A stretch of DNA of 64,000 bases from positions 186,001-250,000 of the forward strand of contig CAZFEL010000002.1 in NCBI GenBank assembly GCA_964517675.1, given 5' to 3'. Position numbers and translations under genes: made by a program. This DNA comes from Asbonarchaeum sp964517675. Its GTDB lineage: Archaea; Nanohalarchaeota; Nanosalinia; Nanosalinales; Nanoanaerosalinaceae. This document shows, piece by piece, positions 8,160 to 15,208 of this stretch. Position 1 is the stretch's first letter. The number at the start of each line of letters is the position of its first letter. Below the pieces are notes generated by a model that was given only the letters and a program-made list of their open reading frames with translations, ran no database searches and was not told the DNA's origin.

Positions 8160-8356
8160 TGTTCCTCCTGGTTGAGTATTGTCTTGATGCGGGCGATGGT
8201 CTTGCGGATCTCTTTGATCCGGCCCGGGTTCTCGGGGAACCCGCCGATCGCTACCTTGCCTTTGGCCTTGGACCGTTCGAGTTCGAGGTCGTTGAGCTGT
8301 TCCTCGAGCTCGTCGCGTGACATCGACCGCATCTCGTCTGCTCTCAGTATTGCCAT
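8156..8356 (-). CDS. rpl29: Large-subunit ribosomal protein uL29
   Basis: This is a 66-residue two-helix protein, MAILRADEMRSMSRDELEEQ, with the family block KAKGKVAIGGFPENPGRIKE typical of Archaea. The ATG at 8356 is chosen over an in-frame GTG three codons upstream because that GTG lies in the S3 stop region and the sequence before 8356 reads as a Shine-Dalgarno-like GGAGTGATC. Confidence 0.94.
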   Translation of the reverse strand: MAILRADEMRSMSRDELEEQLNDLELERSKAKGKVAIGGFPENPGRIKEIRKTIARIKTILNQEEQ

Positions 8357-8361
8357 CGTGA

Positions 8362-9249
8362 TCACTCCATCTGGGATTCGATCCAGCTTACGAGGGTTTT
8401 CCTGTCTTTGTTGTCCTGCTCTGCCTCGAGGAGCTGTTCGAAGTCGACCTCGAGGTCTTCGACCTCTGCCTTGATGTCCTTGATCGTGTTGGTGACGAGT
8501 TCGTCGTAATCGATGTCGTCACCGGATTCATCGCTGGTGTCGGTCTTTTCTTCCTGCTCTTCGACGTCGTCAGGTTCATCTGCAGGTTCCTCGTCGGATT
8601 CGTCGGTGTCCTCTGTCGTCTCGTCTGTCTCTGGCTCGACGGTCTCTTCTTCGACGACGTCCTTGCTGATCCGCTGCCGGGTCATGTAGCCTGGCAGTTC
8701 TTTCATGATGCGGACCTTGACACCCAGTGCCCCGGGCTGGGTGACGGCGCCACGGTAGGCGACGTCGACGTATTTCTCTGCGGTGTTGCCGCATTTCTTG
8801 ACATAGCCCTGGGTGAACTTCTCCCTGCGGCCACGGCTGCCGGAGAGCTTGCCGGCGATCTCGATCTGGACGCCGACTGCTCCTGCATCCATGACCCTGC
8901 GGGTGTATGTGTTACCGACGCGCTTGGGGTGGCCTCCTTTCTCAAGCCATCCCTGGATGTTCTTGGCGACGACCTCTGCGTCGAGATCGGGTTCTTCGAC
9001 CTCCTGGGCCTCAACCTGTGGGTTCTCGATGCTGAAGTCGTCTTTGAGCTTGCGCGTGACCTCTTTGATCCGGTGGCCGCCCCGTCCGATGACGAGACCT
9101 GGCTTCTCGGAGTAGATGGTGATCTTTGTGGAGGTGCTTGTCTTGGTGAAATCGATGTGGCTGTAGTTGGCCTTATCGAGTTCCTCTTCCAGCCACTCGT
9201 CGATCTTGACCTTCTTGATGTTGTCCTGGACGAACTGCTTTTCGATCAC
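8362..9249 (-). CDS. rps3: Small-subunit ribosomal protein uS3 with acidic tail
   Basis: S3 is recognised by the KH domain (KPGLVIGRGGHRIKEVTRK) and the C-terminal block GSRGRREKFTQGYVKKCGNT. I place the start at the GTG at 9249 (IEKQFVQDNIKKVK), since GGTGA lies 10 to 14 bases before it and archaeal S3 proteins begin at this point. The open frame reaches 9288, but the extra residues overlap a palindrome. The last 100 residues form a long acidic tail, with TEDTDESDEEPADEPDDVEE as its core, much longer than usual. Confidence 0.93.
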   Translation of the reverse strand: MIEKQFVQDNIKKVKIDEWLEEELDKANYSHIDFTKTSTSTKITIYSEKPGLVIGRGGHRIKEVTRKLKDDFSIENPQVEAQEVEEPDLDAEVVAKNIQGWLEKGGHPKRVGNTYTRRVMDAGAVGVQIEIAGKLSGSRGRREKFTQGYVKKCGNTAEKYVDVAYRGAVTQPGALGVKVRIMKELPGYMTRQRISKDVVEEETVEPETDETTEDTDESDEEPADEPDDVEEQEEKTDTSDESGDDIDYDELVTNTIKDIKAEVEDLEVDFEQLLEAEQDNKDRKTLVSWIESQME

Positions 9250-9251
9250 TC

Positions 9252-9272
9252 GAAAATCACCTGGTGATTTTC
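9252..9272. repeat. Perfect palindrome covering the S3 ribosome-binding site
   Basis: GAAAATCACC (9252-9261) and GGTGATTTTC (9263-9272) are perfect inverted copies around one base. On the coding strand the GGTGA that would serve as the S3 Shine-Dalgarno element lies in the arm next to the GTG start at 9249. The outer seven bases GAAAATC/GATTTTC are the same arms seen in palindromes at the three tRNA loci of this window. Confidence 0.85.
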
Positions 9273-9306
9273 TGCGTGAACACGACATCGTTGATTTCGG
9301 ATCATG

Positions 9307-9720
9307 TTATCGTTCCCTCAGCTTGATCGTGATGTGGGCGGACTTGGGGGTCTGTCCCCTGTTCCGCTTGGGTGTGGGCCGGGACTGGCCCTGGTTTGCG
9401 TAGAATTCGTGGATGTAGAGGCTGTCCTCTGCGAGTCCTTCGTTGATGGCGTTCTGTTCTGCGCTCTTGAGGATGCGGAGGACCTCCTTGGCCGATGAGA
9501 CGGGGTACCGTCCCTGGTCCATGTCCCCCTGCCTGTGGGCGAGGTCGGAGTCGTACTTGGTGTACGGGACCGGCTGGTCCTTCTCGATGACGCGCTCGAG
9601 CTTGTCCTTTGCCTCGTTCACGCTGTCGCCTTTGATGAAGCGACCGATCTCGGTGCAGTGCTTCCGTGACACGGAGACGTTGACCCCGCGTGCTTTCGCC
9701 TGTCGTACGTCGTCTGCCAT
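9307..9720 (-). CDS. rpl22: Large-subunit ribosomal protein uL22
   Basis: The 137-residue protein starts MADDVRQAKARGVNVSVSRK and contains the L22 blocks CTEIGRFIKGDSVNEAKDKL, PVSSAKEVLRILKSAEQNA and the C-terminal basic loop RPTPKRNRGQTPKSAHI that reaches into the peptide exit tunnel. It is followed by S3. Confidence 0.95.
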   Translation of the reverse strand: MADDVRQAKARGVNVSVSRKHCTEIGRFIKGDSVNEAKDKLERVIEKDQPVPYTKYDSDLAHRQGDMDQGRYPVSSAKEVLRILKSAEQNAINEGLAEDSLYIHEFYANQGQSRPTPKRNRGQTPKSAHITIKLRER

Positions 9721-9726
9721 CTGTGA

Positions 9727-10104
9727 TCACTTGAGAGGGATGTACTTGGAGCTCCGCGTGGCACCGAGGCCGGGGGCGGAGTGTTCCACTTCTTTGCGGT
9801 TTCGGGTAAACTCACCGAGGTAATGGCCGATCATGCGCTCTTCGACCTCGACGGGTGTGTAGTCCTGCCCGTTGTAGACCTCGATCGTGGTCCCGACCAT
9901 CTCCGGGAGGATGATCATGTCCCGGGCGTGTGTCTTGACGTGGTCGTTGTTCCGTACCTTCTTGAGCAGTTTCTTCTGCCTGTCATCGAGGCCGCGCTTG
10001 ATGCTCCGTCGCTGCCGGGATGGCAGCAGCTCGGCGAACTCGTCCATGTCCATCTTCTGGAGCTCGTCGAGGGTCTTGCCGCGGTATGTGAAGTCGTTGG
10101 CCAT
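9727..10104 (-). CDS. rps19: Small-subunit ribosomal protein uS19
   Basis: The 125-residue product carries the archaeal N-terminal domain (MANDFTYRGKTLDELQKMDM), then the S19 core VKTHARDMIILPEMVGTTIE and IGHYLGEFTRNRKEVEHSAP. It binds the head of the small subunit with S13. Confidence 0.95.
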   Translation of the reverse strand: MANDFTYRGKTLDELQKMDMDEFAELLPSRQRRSIKRGLDDRQKKLLKKVRNNDHVKTHARDMIILPEMVGTTIEVYNGQDYTPVEVEERMIGHYLGEFTRNRKEVEHSAPGLGATRSSKYIPLK

Positions 10105-10110
10105 CTGATA

Positions 10111-10839
10111 TCAGTCCTCCTTCTTGCCTGTCCGTGATGCGGCGTTGCTGCCAACCTTCTTACCAGGCGGTGCGTGCCGCGAGACAGTCTTGGGTTTGCC
10201 AGGCTTGGCCGATCCACCGAACGGGTGGTCGGTCGCGTTCATCGCGACGGCGGATGTCTTCGGGTACAGCTTGCCACGGGCCTTCTCCCGGTGATGCTTG
10301 TCCCCTGCCTTGCGGAACTCCTTGTCCCGCTTGCCGCCTGCTGCGACCTGTCCGATGGTCGCACGACAGTCAGGATCGAACTCCTTGATCTCGTTGGACG
10401 GGAGCTTGACAAGTGCCCTGTCTGCCTCGTGGGTGACGATGAACGCGTAGGTCCCGGCGGAACGGGAGATCTTCCCGCCATCGCCAGGGGTGAGTTCGAT
10501 GTTGAAGATCGGGACGCCTTCAGGGATCTCGCGGAGGGACAGTGTGTTGCCGTTTTCCAGGGGAGCCTCCCGGGAGACGGTGATCGTATCGCCCTCTGCG
10601 ATGCCTTCTGGCGCCAGGATGTATTCTTTATCCTCATTCGATGCATCGTCAGATTCCGTCGAGTCGCTGAACCGGACCTCCGCGACCGGTGCCGTCCGTG
10701 CGGGGTCGTGTTCGATGTCAATGACTGTGCCTTCTTTCTCCCCGCGGGGATGTTCGATGTCGCCGCGTCCGCGGTGCGTGTTGGCGCGGTACCGGCTTGA
10801 TCCTTTGCCTCGCTTCTGTGCTGTGATTCGCTTACCCAT
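10111..10839 (-). CDS. rpl2: Large-subunit ribosomal protein uL2
   Basis: This 242-residue protein of the peptidyl-transferase region starts MGKRITAQKRGKGSSRYRAN. The C-terminus holds the functional histidine block MNATDHPFGGSAKPGKPKTV. An internal acidic insertion (DSTESDDASNEDKE) separates the two beta domains, consistent with a halophilic organism. Confidence 0.96.
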   Translation of the reverse strand: MGKRITAQKRGKGSSRYRANTHRGRGDIEHPRGEKEGTVIDIEHDPARTAPVAEVRFSDSTESDDASNEDKEYILAPEGIAEGDTITVSREAPLENGNTLSLREIPEGVPIFNIELTPGDGGKISRSAGTYAFIVTHEADRALVKLPSNEIKEFDPDCRATIGQVAAGGKRDKEFRKAGDKHHREKARGKLYPKTSAVAMNATDHPFGGSAKPGKPKTVSRHAPPGKKVGSNAASRTGKKED

Positions 10840-10854
10840 GTGTATCTACCTTGA

Positions 10855-11115
10855 TTAGAGCATGCCGAGCTGTGTGGCGACGTCTAGGGCCTCGTACTCT
10901 GGTGCGAGGCGGACGTAGGCCTTCTTCTCAGCATCCTGTGTTATCTGTGTGTTTACGTTCTCGACGTCGACGTCGAACAGGTTCTGTACTGCGTCCTCGA
11001 TCTGGGGCTTGTTAGCCCGTTCGTCGACGATGAAGACGAGGGTGTTGTCCTCGTCGACCTTGCTGACCGCATCCTCGGTGAGGTGCGGGTGCTTGATGAT
11101 GTCCCAGTCACTCAT
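10855..11115 (-). CDS. rpl23: Large-subunit ribosomal protein uL23
   Basis: The 86-residue protein starts MSDWDIIKHPHLTEDAVSKV and includes VFIVDERANKPQIEDAVQNL and the beta segment KKAYVRLAPEYEALDVA. L23 lines the tunnel exit and is a docking site for SRP. The start overlaps the end of L4 by eight bases. Confidence 0.95.
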   Translation of the reverse strand: MSDWDIIKHPHLTEDAVSKVDEDNTLVFIVDERANKPQIEDAVQNLFDVDVENVNTQITQDAEKKAYVRLAPEYEALDVATQLGML

Positions 11116-11926
11116 TGAAGATACCCTCTTGGTCGAGTCGTTCGACGGCGGTTTCCGTCCAGACGGTCAGCCGTCCGACGTCGGTGCCCGGTGCGAGCAT
11201 GGCTGCGTTGAGCTGCTCGACACGGACGATATCGACACCGGGCAGGTTCCGCGCTGCCCTGGAGATCCCGTCGTCCTCGCCGATGACGAGGAGCGGGCCA
11301 CGGGCTCGCTTGTACTTCCGTCCACGGCTGGTGCCACGTCCTGCCCGGACGTGGGACTCCCGGCACCGCTGTAGATCGGGGCCGAGACCGAGCTGTTCGA
11401 GTGTCTGTCGGACCTCTTTGGTCCGCTCGAGTGACTCGAAGTCATCGTCCACGACGATAGGGAGCTCGAGGTTGTCCTCGAACTCATGACCGCGATTGCG
11501 GACCTGTTCGGGGTCTGCCGTGGCTGCCATCGCCGACCGGATGGCCTTGCGTCGTTCCTTGTCATTGATTTCTTTCGTGTAGTCCTTTGATGCCTTCGGC
11601 GGGTGTGCCCGGCGTCCACCGACCGTCTGTGGTGCCTCACCACCAGGACCGCTCATCTGCATGCCACGCCGGAAGGTGATCTTCCGCGGGGTGCGGGATG
11701 ACGGATAGCTCTTGCCACGCCGGGAGCGGTAGGCGCGGTTGCGCTGCTTCCAGTCCGTGACGTGCTGGAGACCTGCCCGACGATCTGGGCCGTAGGGCTG
11801 GCGCTGCTTTGACTGTGTGGATTCGACCGCCCGCTTGATGATATCGGGCCTGACCCGCTCCGTGAACTGAACAGGGAGGTCGAGTTCCGCTTTCTCGCTT
11901 CCGTCGGTGTTGTGTACTGCTGCCAT
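11108..11926 (-). CDS. rpl4: Large-subunit ribosomal protein uL4
   Basis: The 272-residue archaeal-type L4 contains the basic exit-tunnel loop (KITFRRGMQMSGPGGEAPQT), the segment GGRRAHPPKASKDYTKEIND and the C-terminal Rossmann-like part RGPLLVIGEDDGISRAARNL with PGVDIVRVEQLNAAMLAPG. It is six bases downstream of L3. Confidence 0.95.
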   Translation of the reverse strand: MAAVHNTDGSEKAELDLPVQFTERVRPDIIKRAVESTQSKQRQPYGPDRRAGLQHVTDWKQRNRAYRSRRGKSYPSSRTPRKITFRRGMQMSGPGGEAPQTVGGRRAHPPKASKDYTKEINDKERRKAIRSAMAATADPEQVRNRGHEFEDNLELPIVVDDDFESLERTKEVRQTLEQLGLGPDLQRCRESHVRAGRGTSRGRKYKRARGPLLVIGEDDGISRAARNLPGVDIVRVEQLNAAMLAPGTDVGRLTVWTETAVERLDQEGIFNE

Positions 11927-11931
11927 CGTGA

Positions 11932-12900
11932 TCAGCTCTCTACGTGGGTGATCTCGGGGCCTGACGGATATCCGTCTTTCCGCACTGCGGACCTTAACAT
12001 TATTAACCTTTGCGAGGGGCCGGGAACGGATCCTTTGACGAGGATGTAGTCGTTCCTGACCTCTCCGTAGTTTGTGAATCCGCCTTCAGGGTTGACGCGC
12101 TTTGTATTGTCGTCGATCTCGAGCAGACGCTTGTTCTGCTCTGTCCTGCGGACGTTACCACGCTGACCGGCCTGGGGGACCCTCCATGAGGTGTGGTCGG
12201 GATGCCACGGGCCGAGGTTGCCTGCCTTCCGCTTGATCTTCTGGGACTTGTGCCCGAGGGGCTTGACGCCGTGGCGCTTGACAGGTCCTTCGATGCCTTT
12301 CCCTTTTGTGATGCCGATGACATCGAGGTACTCGCCGTCCTCGAAGATGTCGCTGATCGAGATCTCGTCCCCGACGTGCTCGGAGGCGATCTCGTATTTC
12401 TCTTCGATGGAGCCGCCGACCGGCAGCTCGAAGATCTGAGGTTTCTTCTGGTCGGTCGTTGTCGCCGTGGGCGTGGCGTGGACGAGCAGCTGGATATCGG
12501 TCAGCTCGTCCAGGTGGTCTTCGATCTCACCGATATCGTGGTCGTGATCGTCCGGGAGGTCGATGGCCCGTTCGAGGTCATCGTCGAGGTCCTCGGCGAG
12601 GACGTCCTTGAAGACCTCCTTGCCGTCGAACCCGTCCCGGTAGAGTCGGACGCCGTGGACCTGCAGTGGCGGGCATTCGAGGACGGTGACCGCATCGGCC
12701 ACCTCCTGGCCCTTGGAGTCGGCGTTGTTCCGGTCCTCGATGCGGAGGACGCGCGTCATGCCGACCTTGTATGCTGCGAATCCGAGCGGTTTCGGCTCGT
12801 TCTGATCCTTGACAGTGTCGAGTGTAGGGTATAGTCTATCTGCCCGCTTCTGGGGCTTGTACCCCAGGGAACCTCGTCGTGGATGTCTTTTTCGTGCCAT
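11932..12900 (-). CDS. rpl3: Large-subunit ribosomal protein uL3
   Basis: This is the first gene of the operon. The ATG at 12900 (MARKRHPRRGSLGYKPQKRA) is chosen; three in-frame codons upstream start at a GTG, and GGTG lies just before the ATG. Family blocks are GFAAYKVGMTRVLRIEDRNN, VKRHGVKPLGHKSQKIKR and NLGPWHPDHTSWRVPQAGQR. Two acidic insertions enlarge the protein. Confidence 0.95.
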   Translation of the reverse strand: MARKRHPRRGSLGYKPQKRADRLYPTLDTVKDQNEPKPLGFAAYKVGMTRVLRIEDRNNADSKGQEVADAVTVLECPPLQVHGVRLYRDGFDGKEVFKDVLAEDLDDDLERAIDLPDDHDHDIGEIEDHLDELTDIQLLVHATPTATTTDQKKPQIFELPVGGSIEEKYEIASEHVGDEISISDIFEDGEYLDVIGITKGKGIEGPVKRHGVKPLGHKSQKIKRKAGNLGPWHPDHTSWRVPQAGQRGNVRRTEQNKRLLEIDDNTKRVNPEGGFTNYGEVRNDYILVKGSVPGPSQRLIMLRSAVRKDGYPSGPEITHVES

Positions 12901-13035
12901 GCTGTACACCTTGTGAGTTGACGGCGCCGTATGACGTCTCTGCCGTCTGTTTGTCAGCTACAGAGGCCTCGCGTGAGGCGTGTACGTCCAGAACCTGGAC
13001 GTGGCACTACGTTTTTGGCCAACTTTTAAATAGGT
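12901..13035 (-). promoter_or_regulatory. Promoter and 5' leader of the ribosomal operon, with a TSS-proximal palindrome
   Basis: On the minus strand an AT-rich TATA element CTATTTAAAAG lies at 13023-13033, so transcription should begin near 13000 and leave a leader of about 100 bases. A perfect 8-bp palindrome, ACGTCCAG-AAC-CTGGACGT (12984-13002), sits right at the predicted start, and a second hairpin GCCTC-GCGT-GAGGC follows at 12966-12979. The position suggests an operator or a leader hairpin for ribosomal-protein feedback control; this is inference. Confidence 0.6.
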
Positions 13036-13041
13036 GTCCGC

Positions 13042-13064
13042 CCCCTGCGGGTCGGCCGCAGGGG
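13042..13064 (-). terminator. Hairpin between the Lrp gene and the ribosomal promoter
   Basis: CCCCTGCGG and CCGCAGGGG form a perfect 9-bp stem around a five-base loop, ten bases after the Lrp-family stop codon and directly before the TATA element of the ribosomal operon. There is no clear T run, so termination is a guess; an insulating or regulatory hairpin is equally possible. Confidence 0.45.
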
Positions 13065-13073
13065 AAGAAGGCA

Positions 13074-13541
13074 TCAGTTGTTCGCGAGATCGGGGACGGG
13101 TGAGGCGGTCTCTTCCTTGTACGTGTCCATGATGATCTGGGTGCTTGCGTTCTCGACGATGTCGCTGTGGTCATCGAGAAGTTCTTCCTTGACGAACCCT
13201 GACATGCCGCTTTGGTCCTCGAACTTGCCGATGATGAGTATGTCGTGTTCGCCGGTGACACGGTACATGGATGCGATGTTGGGGTGGTCCTGTAGTCGCT
13301 CCCGTAGCTCCGAGCGGTCGCCCTGGAGCTTGAGCTCGATCTTCGCTGAGAGATCGTAGCCTATCTTGTCGTGGTCGAGTTTGATGGTGTAGTTCTCGAT
13401 GACGCCCTGTTCTTTCATCCGGTTGATGCGGTTGGTCACTGTGACTGGTGTGGTATCGATGGAGTCCGCTATCTCTCTGTAGGGCTTTCTGCCGTCTTCT
13501 GACAGGTGTGTCAGGATCTGTCTGTCCAGTTCGTCGAGCAT
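13074..13541 (-). CDS. Lrp/AsnC-family transcriptional regulator
   Basis: The 155-residue protein has an N-terminal winged helix (MLDELDRQILTHLSEDGRKP, IADSIDTTPVTVTNRINRM) and a C-terminal RAM ligand/oligomerisation domain (MYRVTGEHDILIIGKFEDQ). This family senses amino acids and controls amino-acid metabolism or, in Archaea, broader growth programmes. It sits immediately upstream of the ribosomal operon on the same strand and opposite the XRE-CBS gene. The effector cannot be read from the sequence. Confidence 0.9.
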   Translation of the reverse strand: MLDELDRQILTHLSEDGRKPYREIADSIDTTPVTVTNRINRMKEQGVIENYTIKLDHDKIGYDLSAKIELKLQGDRSELRERLQDHPNIASMYRVTGEHDILIIGKFEDQSGMSGFVKEELLDDHSDIVENASTQIIMDTYKEETASPVPDLANN

Positions 13542-13734
13542 TGTTCGCTGCCTCCGTGTTCTTTACAAACGAAAAATCGAACCCGGTACGCACTTTATGG
13601 ATTTGTAATTTTTATATTGTTTGTGGAGGTTCCATTAACGGCGCCGGGTGTGAGTGAGAGGGGGTGGTTGTAGTTTATCACTACAAGAATAATTATAAGC
13701 TTTTAATATTCTTTACATAATTACGTCCCGGCGC
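13542..13734. promoter_or_regulatory. Divergent AT-rich promoter region between two regulators
   Basis: These 193 bases separate the divergent Lrp and XRE-CBS genes and are distinctly AT-rich. For the plus strand TTATAAGC (about 13693) and TTTTAATATT (13702-13711, some 28 bases before the ATG at 13735) are TATA candidates; for the minus strand AATATAAAAATT lies near 13608-13619. Both gene products are DNA-binding proteins, so mutual or self-regulation is plausible. Confidence 0.5.
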
Positions 13735-14277
13735 ATGCTGCCGGACCTCGACGCGAAGATCGCGGAACTGCGACAGAAGAGGAAAGACAGAGGCATGACA
13801 CAGACAGCACTTGCACAGCGGGCAGGCATTTCCCAGTCGTTCATCGCGAAGCTCGAGGCTGGAGATATCTCTCCTGGCTACGAACGGATCCAGCGACTCG
13901 ATATGGCCCTCGAGGATGAAGCCCCCACGATCGAGGATCACATCGAGCCGGTGGTGACGTGCTCGCCGGATACCCTTGCCCGGGATGCTGTCAGGACCGT
14001 CATCGAGGACGGCTATGTCTTCGTGGTCCGGGACGGTGTGCCGAGAGGAGTTATCTATCCCCCACATCTTCTCTCGTACACGATCGAGGATCTGGACGGA
14101 AGGACAGCAGAGAGCATCATGGAGGGCCCTGTCACTGAGATAACCCCCCACGTCGGTGAGCGGTCCCTGCGCTCCCTGCTGTCCGTCTCTCCGGTCCTCG
14201 CGGTGATGGCGGACAGGGAGCTCGTCGGTGCTATCACGCGAAGGACGGCACTCGGGGGGCTGATGGAAGATATTTAA
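13735..14277 (+). CDS. XRE-type helix-turn-helix protein with paired CBS domains
   Basis: Residues 5-55 form an XRE/Cro HTH (RGMTQTALAQRAGISQSFIA, KLEAGDISPGYERIQRL). Residues 65-178 form two CBS repeats (PVVTCSPDTLARDAVRTVIE and ITPHVGERSLRSLLSVSPVL). XRE-CBS proteins are a known archaeal family; the CBS pair normally binds adenosyl nucleotides, so the protein may couple transcription to energy state. The FtsZ-like gene and cutA follow on the same strand, 47 bases downstream. Confidence 0.9.
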   Translation: MLPDLDAKIAELRQKRKDRGMTQTALAQRAGISQSFIAKLEAGDISPGYERIQRLDMALEDEAPTIEDHIEPVVTCSPDTLARDAVRTVIEDGYVFVVRDGVPRGVIYPPHLLSYTIEDLDGRTAESIMEGPVTEITPHVGERSLRSLLSVSPVLAVMADRELVGAITRRTALGGLMEDI

Positions 14278-14324
14278 CCCTTGACGACAAAACCGTTCAT
14301 GCGCACACGCTACAGGAGGTTGCC

Positions 14325-14909
14325 ATGAGACGGCTCGTCATAGGCGTCGGTCAGGCCGGCATCGATATCATAGACAACATTTCTCGAGATCTGAGCAGCG
14401 TGGAGACTGCTGCGATGGATCTTGATAAGTATGCCCTCCATGCCTCCGGGGCCGAGCACACGGTCCTCGTGCGGGACACGGGATCAAACGTCGGGAAATC
14501 CCGCGGACTCAGGATCGACCAGGAGATCAGTCTCAACACGATGGAGGAGATTGCGGAGGTAATCGAGCCCTACGATGTCGTCTACATCATAGGTGCCCTG
14601 GGCGGCCGCGCTGGCGGTGTCATACTGCCTGCTGTCGCCAAGACCGCACAGAAACAGGGCAAGATCGTCCGCGGGAAGATCATCCTGCCGTTCCAGGAGC
14701 AACAGTCCAAACGAGAGATCGCGGAGGTCTACCTGGATGAGGTCCGGGACCTGTTCACGCGTCTGGATGTGTACGATAACAATGAATACTTGGAACAGGC
14801 AGAGGGCAGGGTCGAGATGGATTCGCTGTACTCGCTTCAGTCGATCTTTGAGGAGATAAACAGGGACATCTCGCGGGAGATCCAGCGCGATATCGTCTAC
14901 GAAGGCTGA
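14325..14909 (+). CDS. Short FtsZ/tubulin-like GTPase-domain protein lacking the C-terminal domain
   Basis: The 194-residue protein resembles the N-terminal nucleotide-binding domain of FtsZ: VIGVGQAGIDIIDNI (FtsZ GxGGAGxNxI), SSVETAAMDLDKYALH (the VETIAVNTDAQAL strand), GKSRGLRIDQE, a glycine loop GALGGRAGG where FtsZ has GMGGGTGTG, and KIILPFQEQQSKREIAEVYL (the T-PF-EG-R region). It ends after a helix at about the point where the FtsZ core helix H7 would be; the T7 synergy loop and the C-terminal domain are missing. It should therefore not form ordinary GTP-hydrolysing filaments alone. The stop overlaps the cutA start. Role unknown; capping or regulation of a full-length FtsZ/CetZ is one possibility. 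Confidence 0.75.
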   Translation: MRRLVIGVGQAGIDIIDNISRDLSSVETAAMDLDKYALHASGAEHTVLVRDTGSNVGKSRGLRIDQEISLNTMEEIAEVIEPYDVVYIIGALGGRAGGVILPAVAKTAQKQGKIVRGKIILPFQEQQSKREIAEVYLDEVRDLFTRLDVYDNNEYLEQAEGRVEMDSLYSLQSIFEEINRDISREIQRDIVYEG

Positions 14910-15208
14910 TGCTGCTTCTCTACACCACGTTCGCCTCACGGGACGAGGCGGACACGATCGCCCGGGAGCTCCTCGAGGAGGACCTGATCGCGTGTGCGAA
15001 CCTCATCGACATCGAATCGATCTACCGCTGGGAGGGCGAGATCGTCGAGGACGATGAGGTCCTCGCGCTGTGTAAGCTCCCTGAGGGGAAAAAGGATGCG
15101 GTCCGAGACCGGCTGGAGGAGGTCCACCCCTACGAGGTACCGTGTATCGTGTTCTACGAGTCCGTTGATGCGCTTGAATCCTATGCTGGCTGGGTCACGG
15201 GCTCATGA
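14909..15208 (+). CDS. cutA: CutA1 divalent-ion tolerance protein
   Basis: The 99-residue protein matches the trimeric CutA1 family: MLLLYTTFASRDEADTIARE, DLIACANLIDIESIYRWEGE and VHPYEVPCIVFYE. CutA1 has been linked to copper and other divalent metals, but its molecular role is unsettled. The ATG overlaps the TGA of the FtsZ-like gene, so the two are translationally coupled. Its end overlaps the convergent DHH gene by six bases. Confidence 0.93.
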   Translation: MLLLYTTFASRDEADTIARELLEEDLIACANLIDIESIYRWEGEIVEDDEVLALCKLPEGKKDAVRDRLEEVHPYEVPCIVFYESVDALESYAGWVTGS

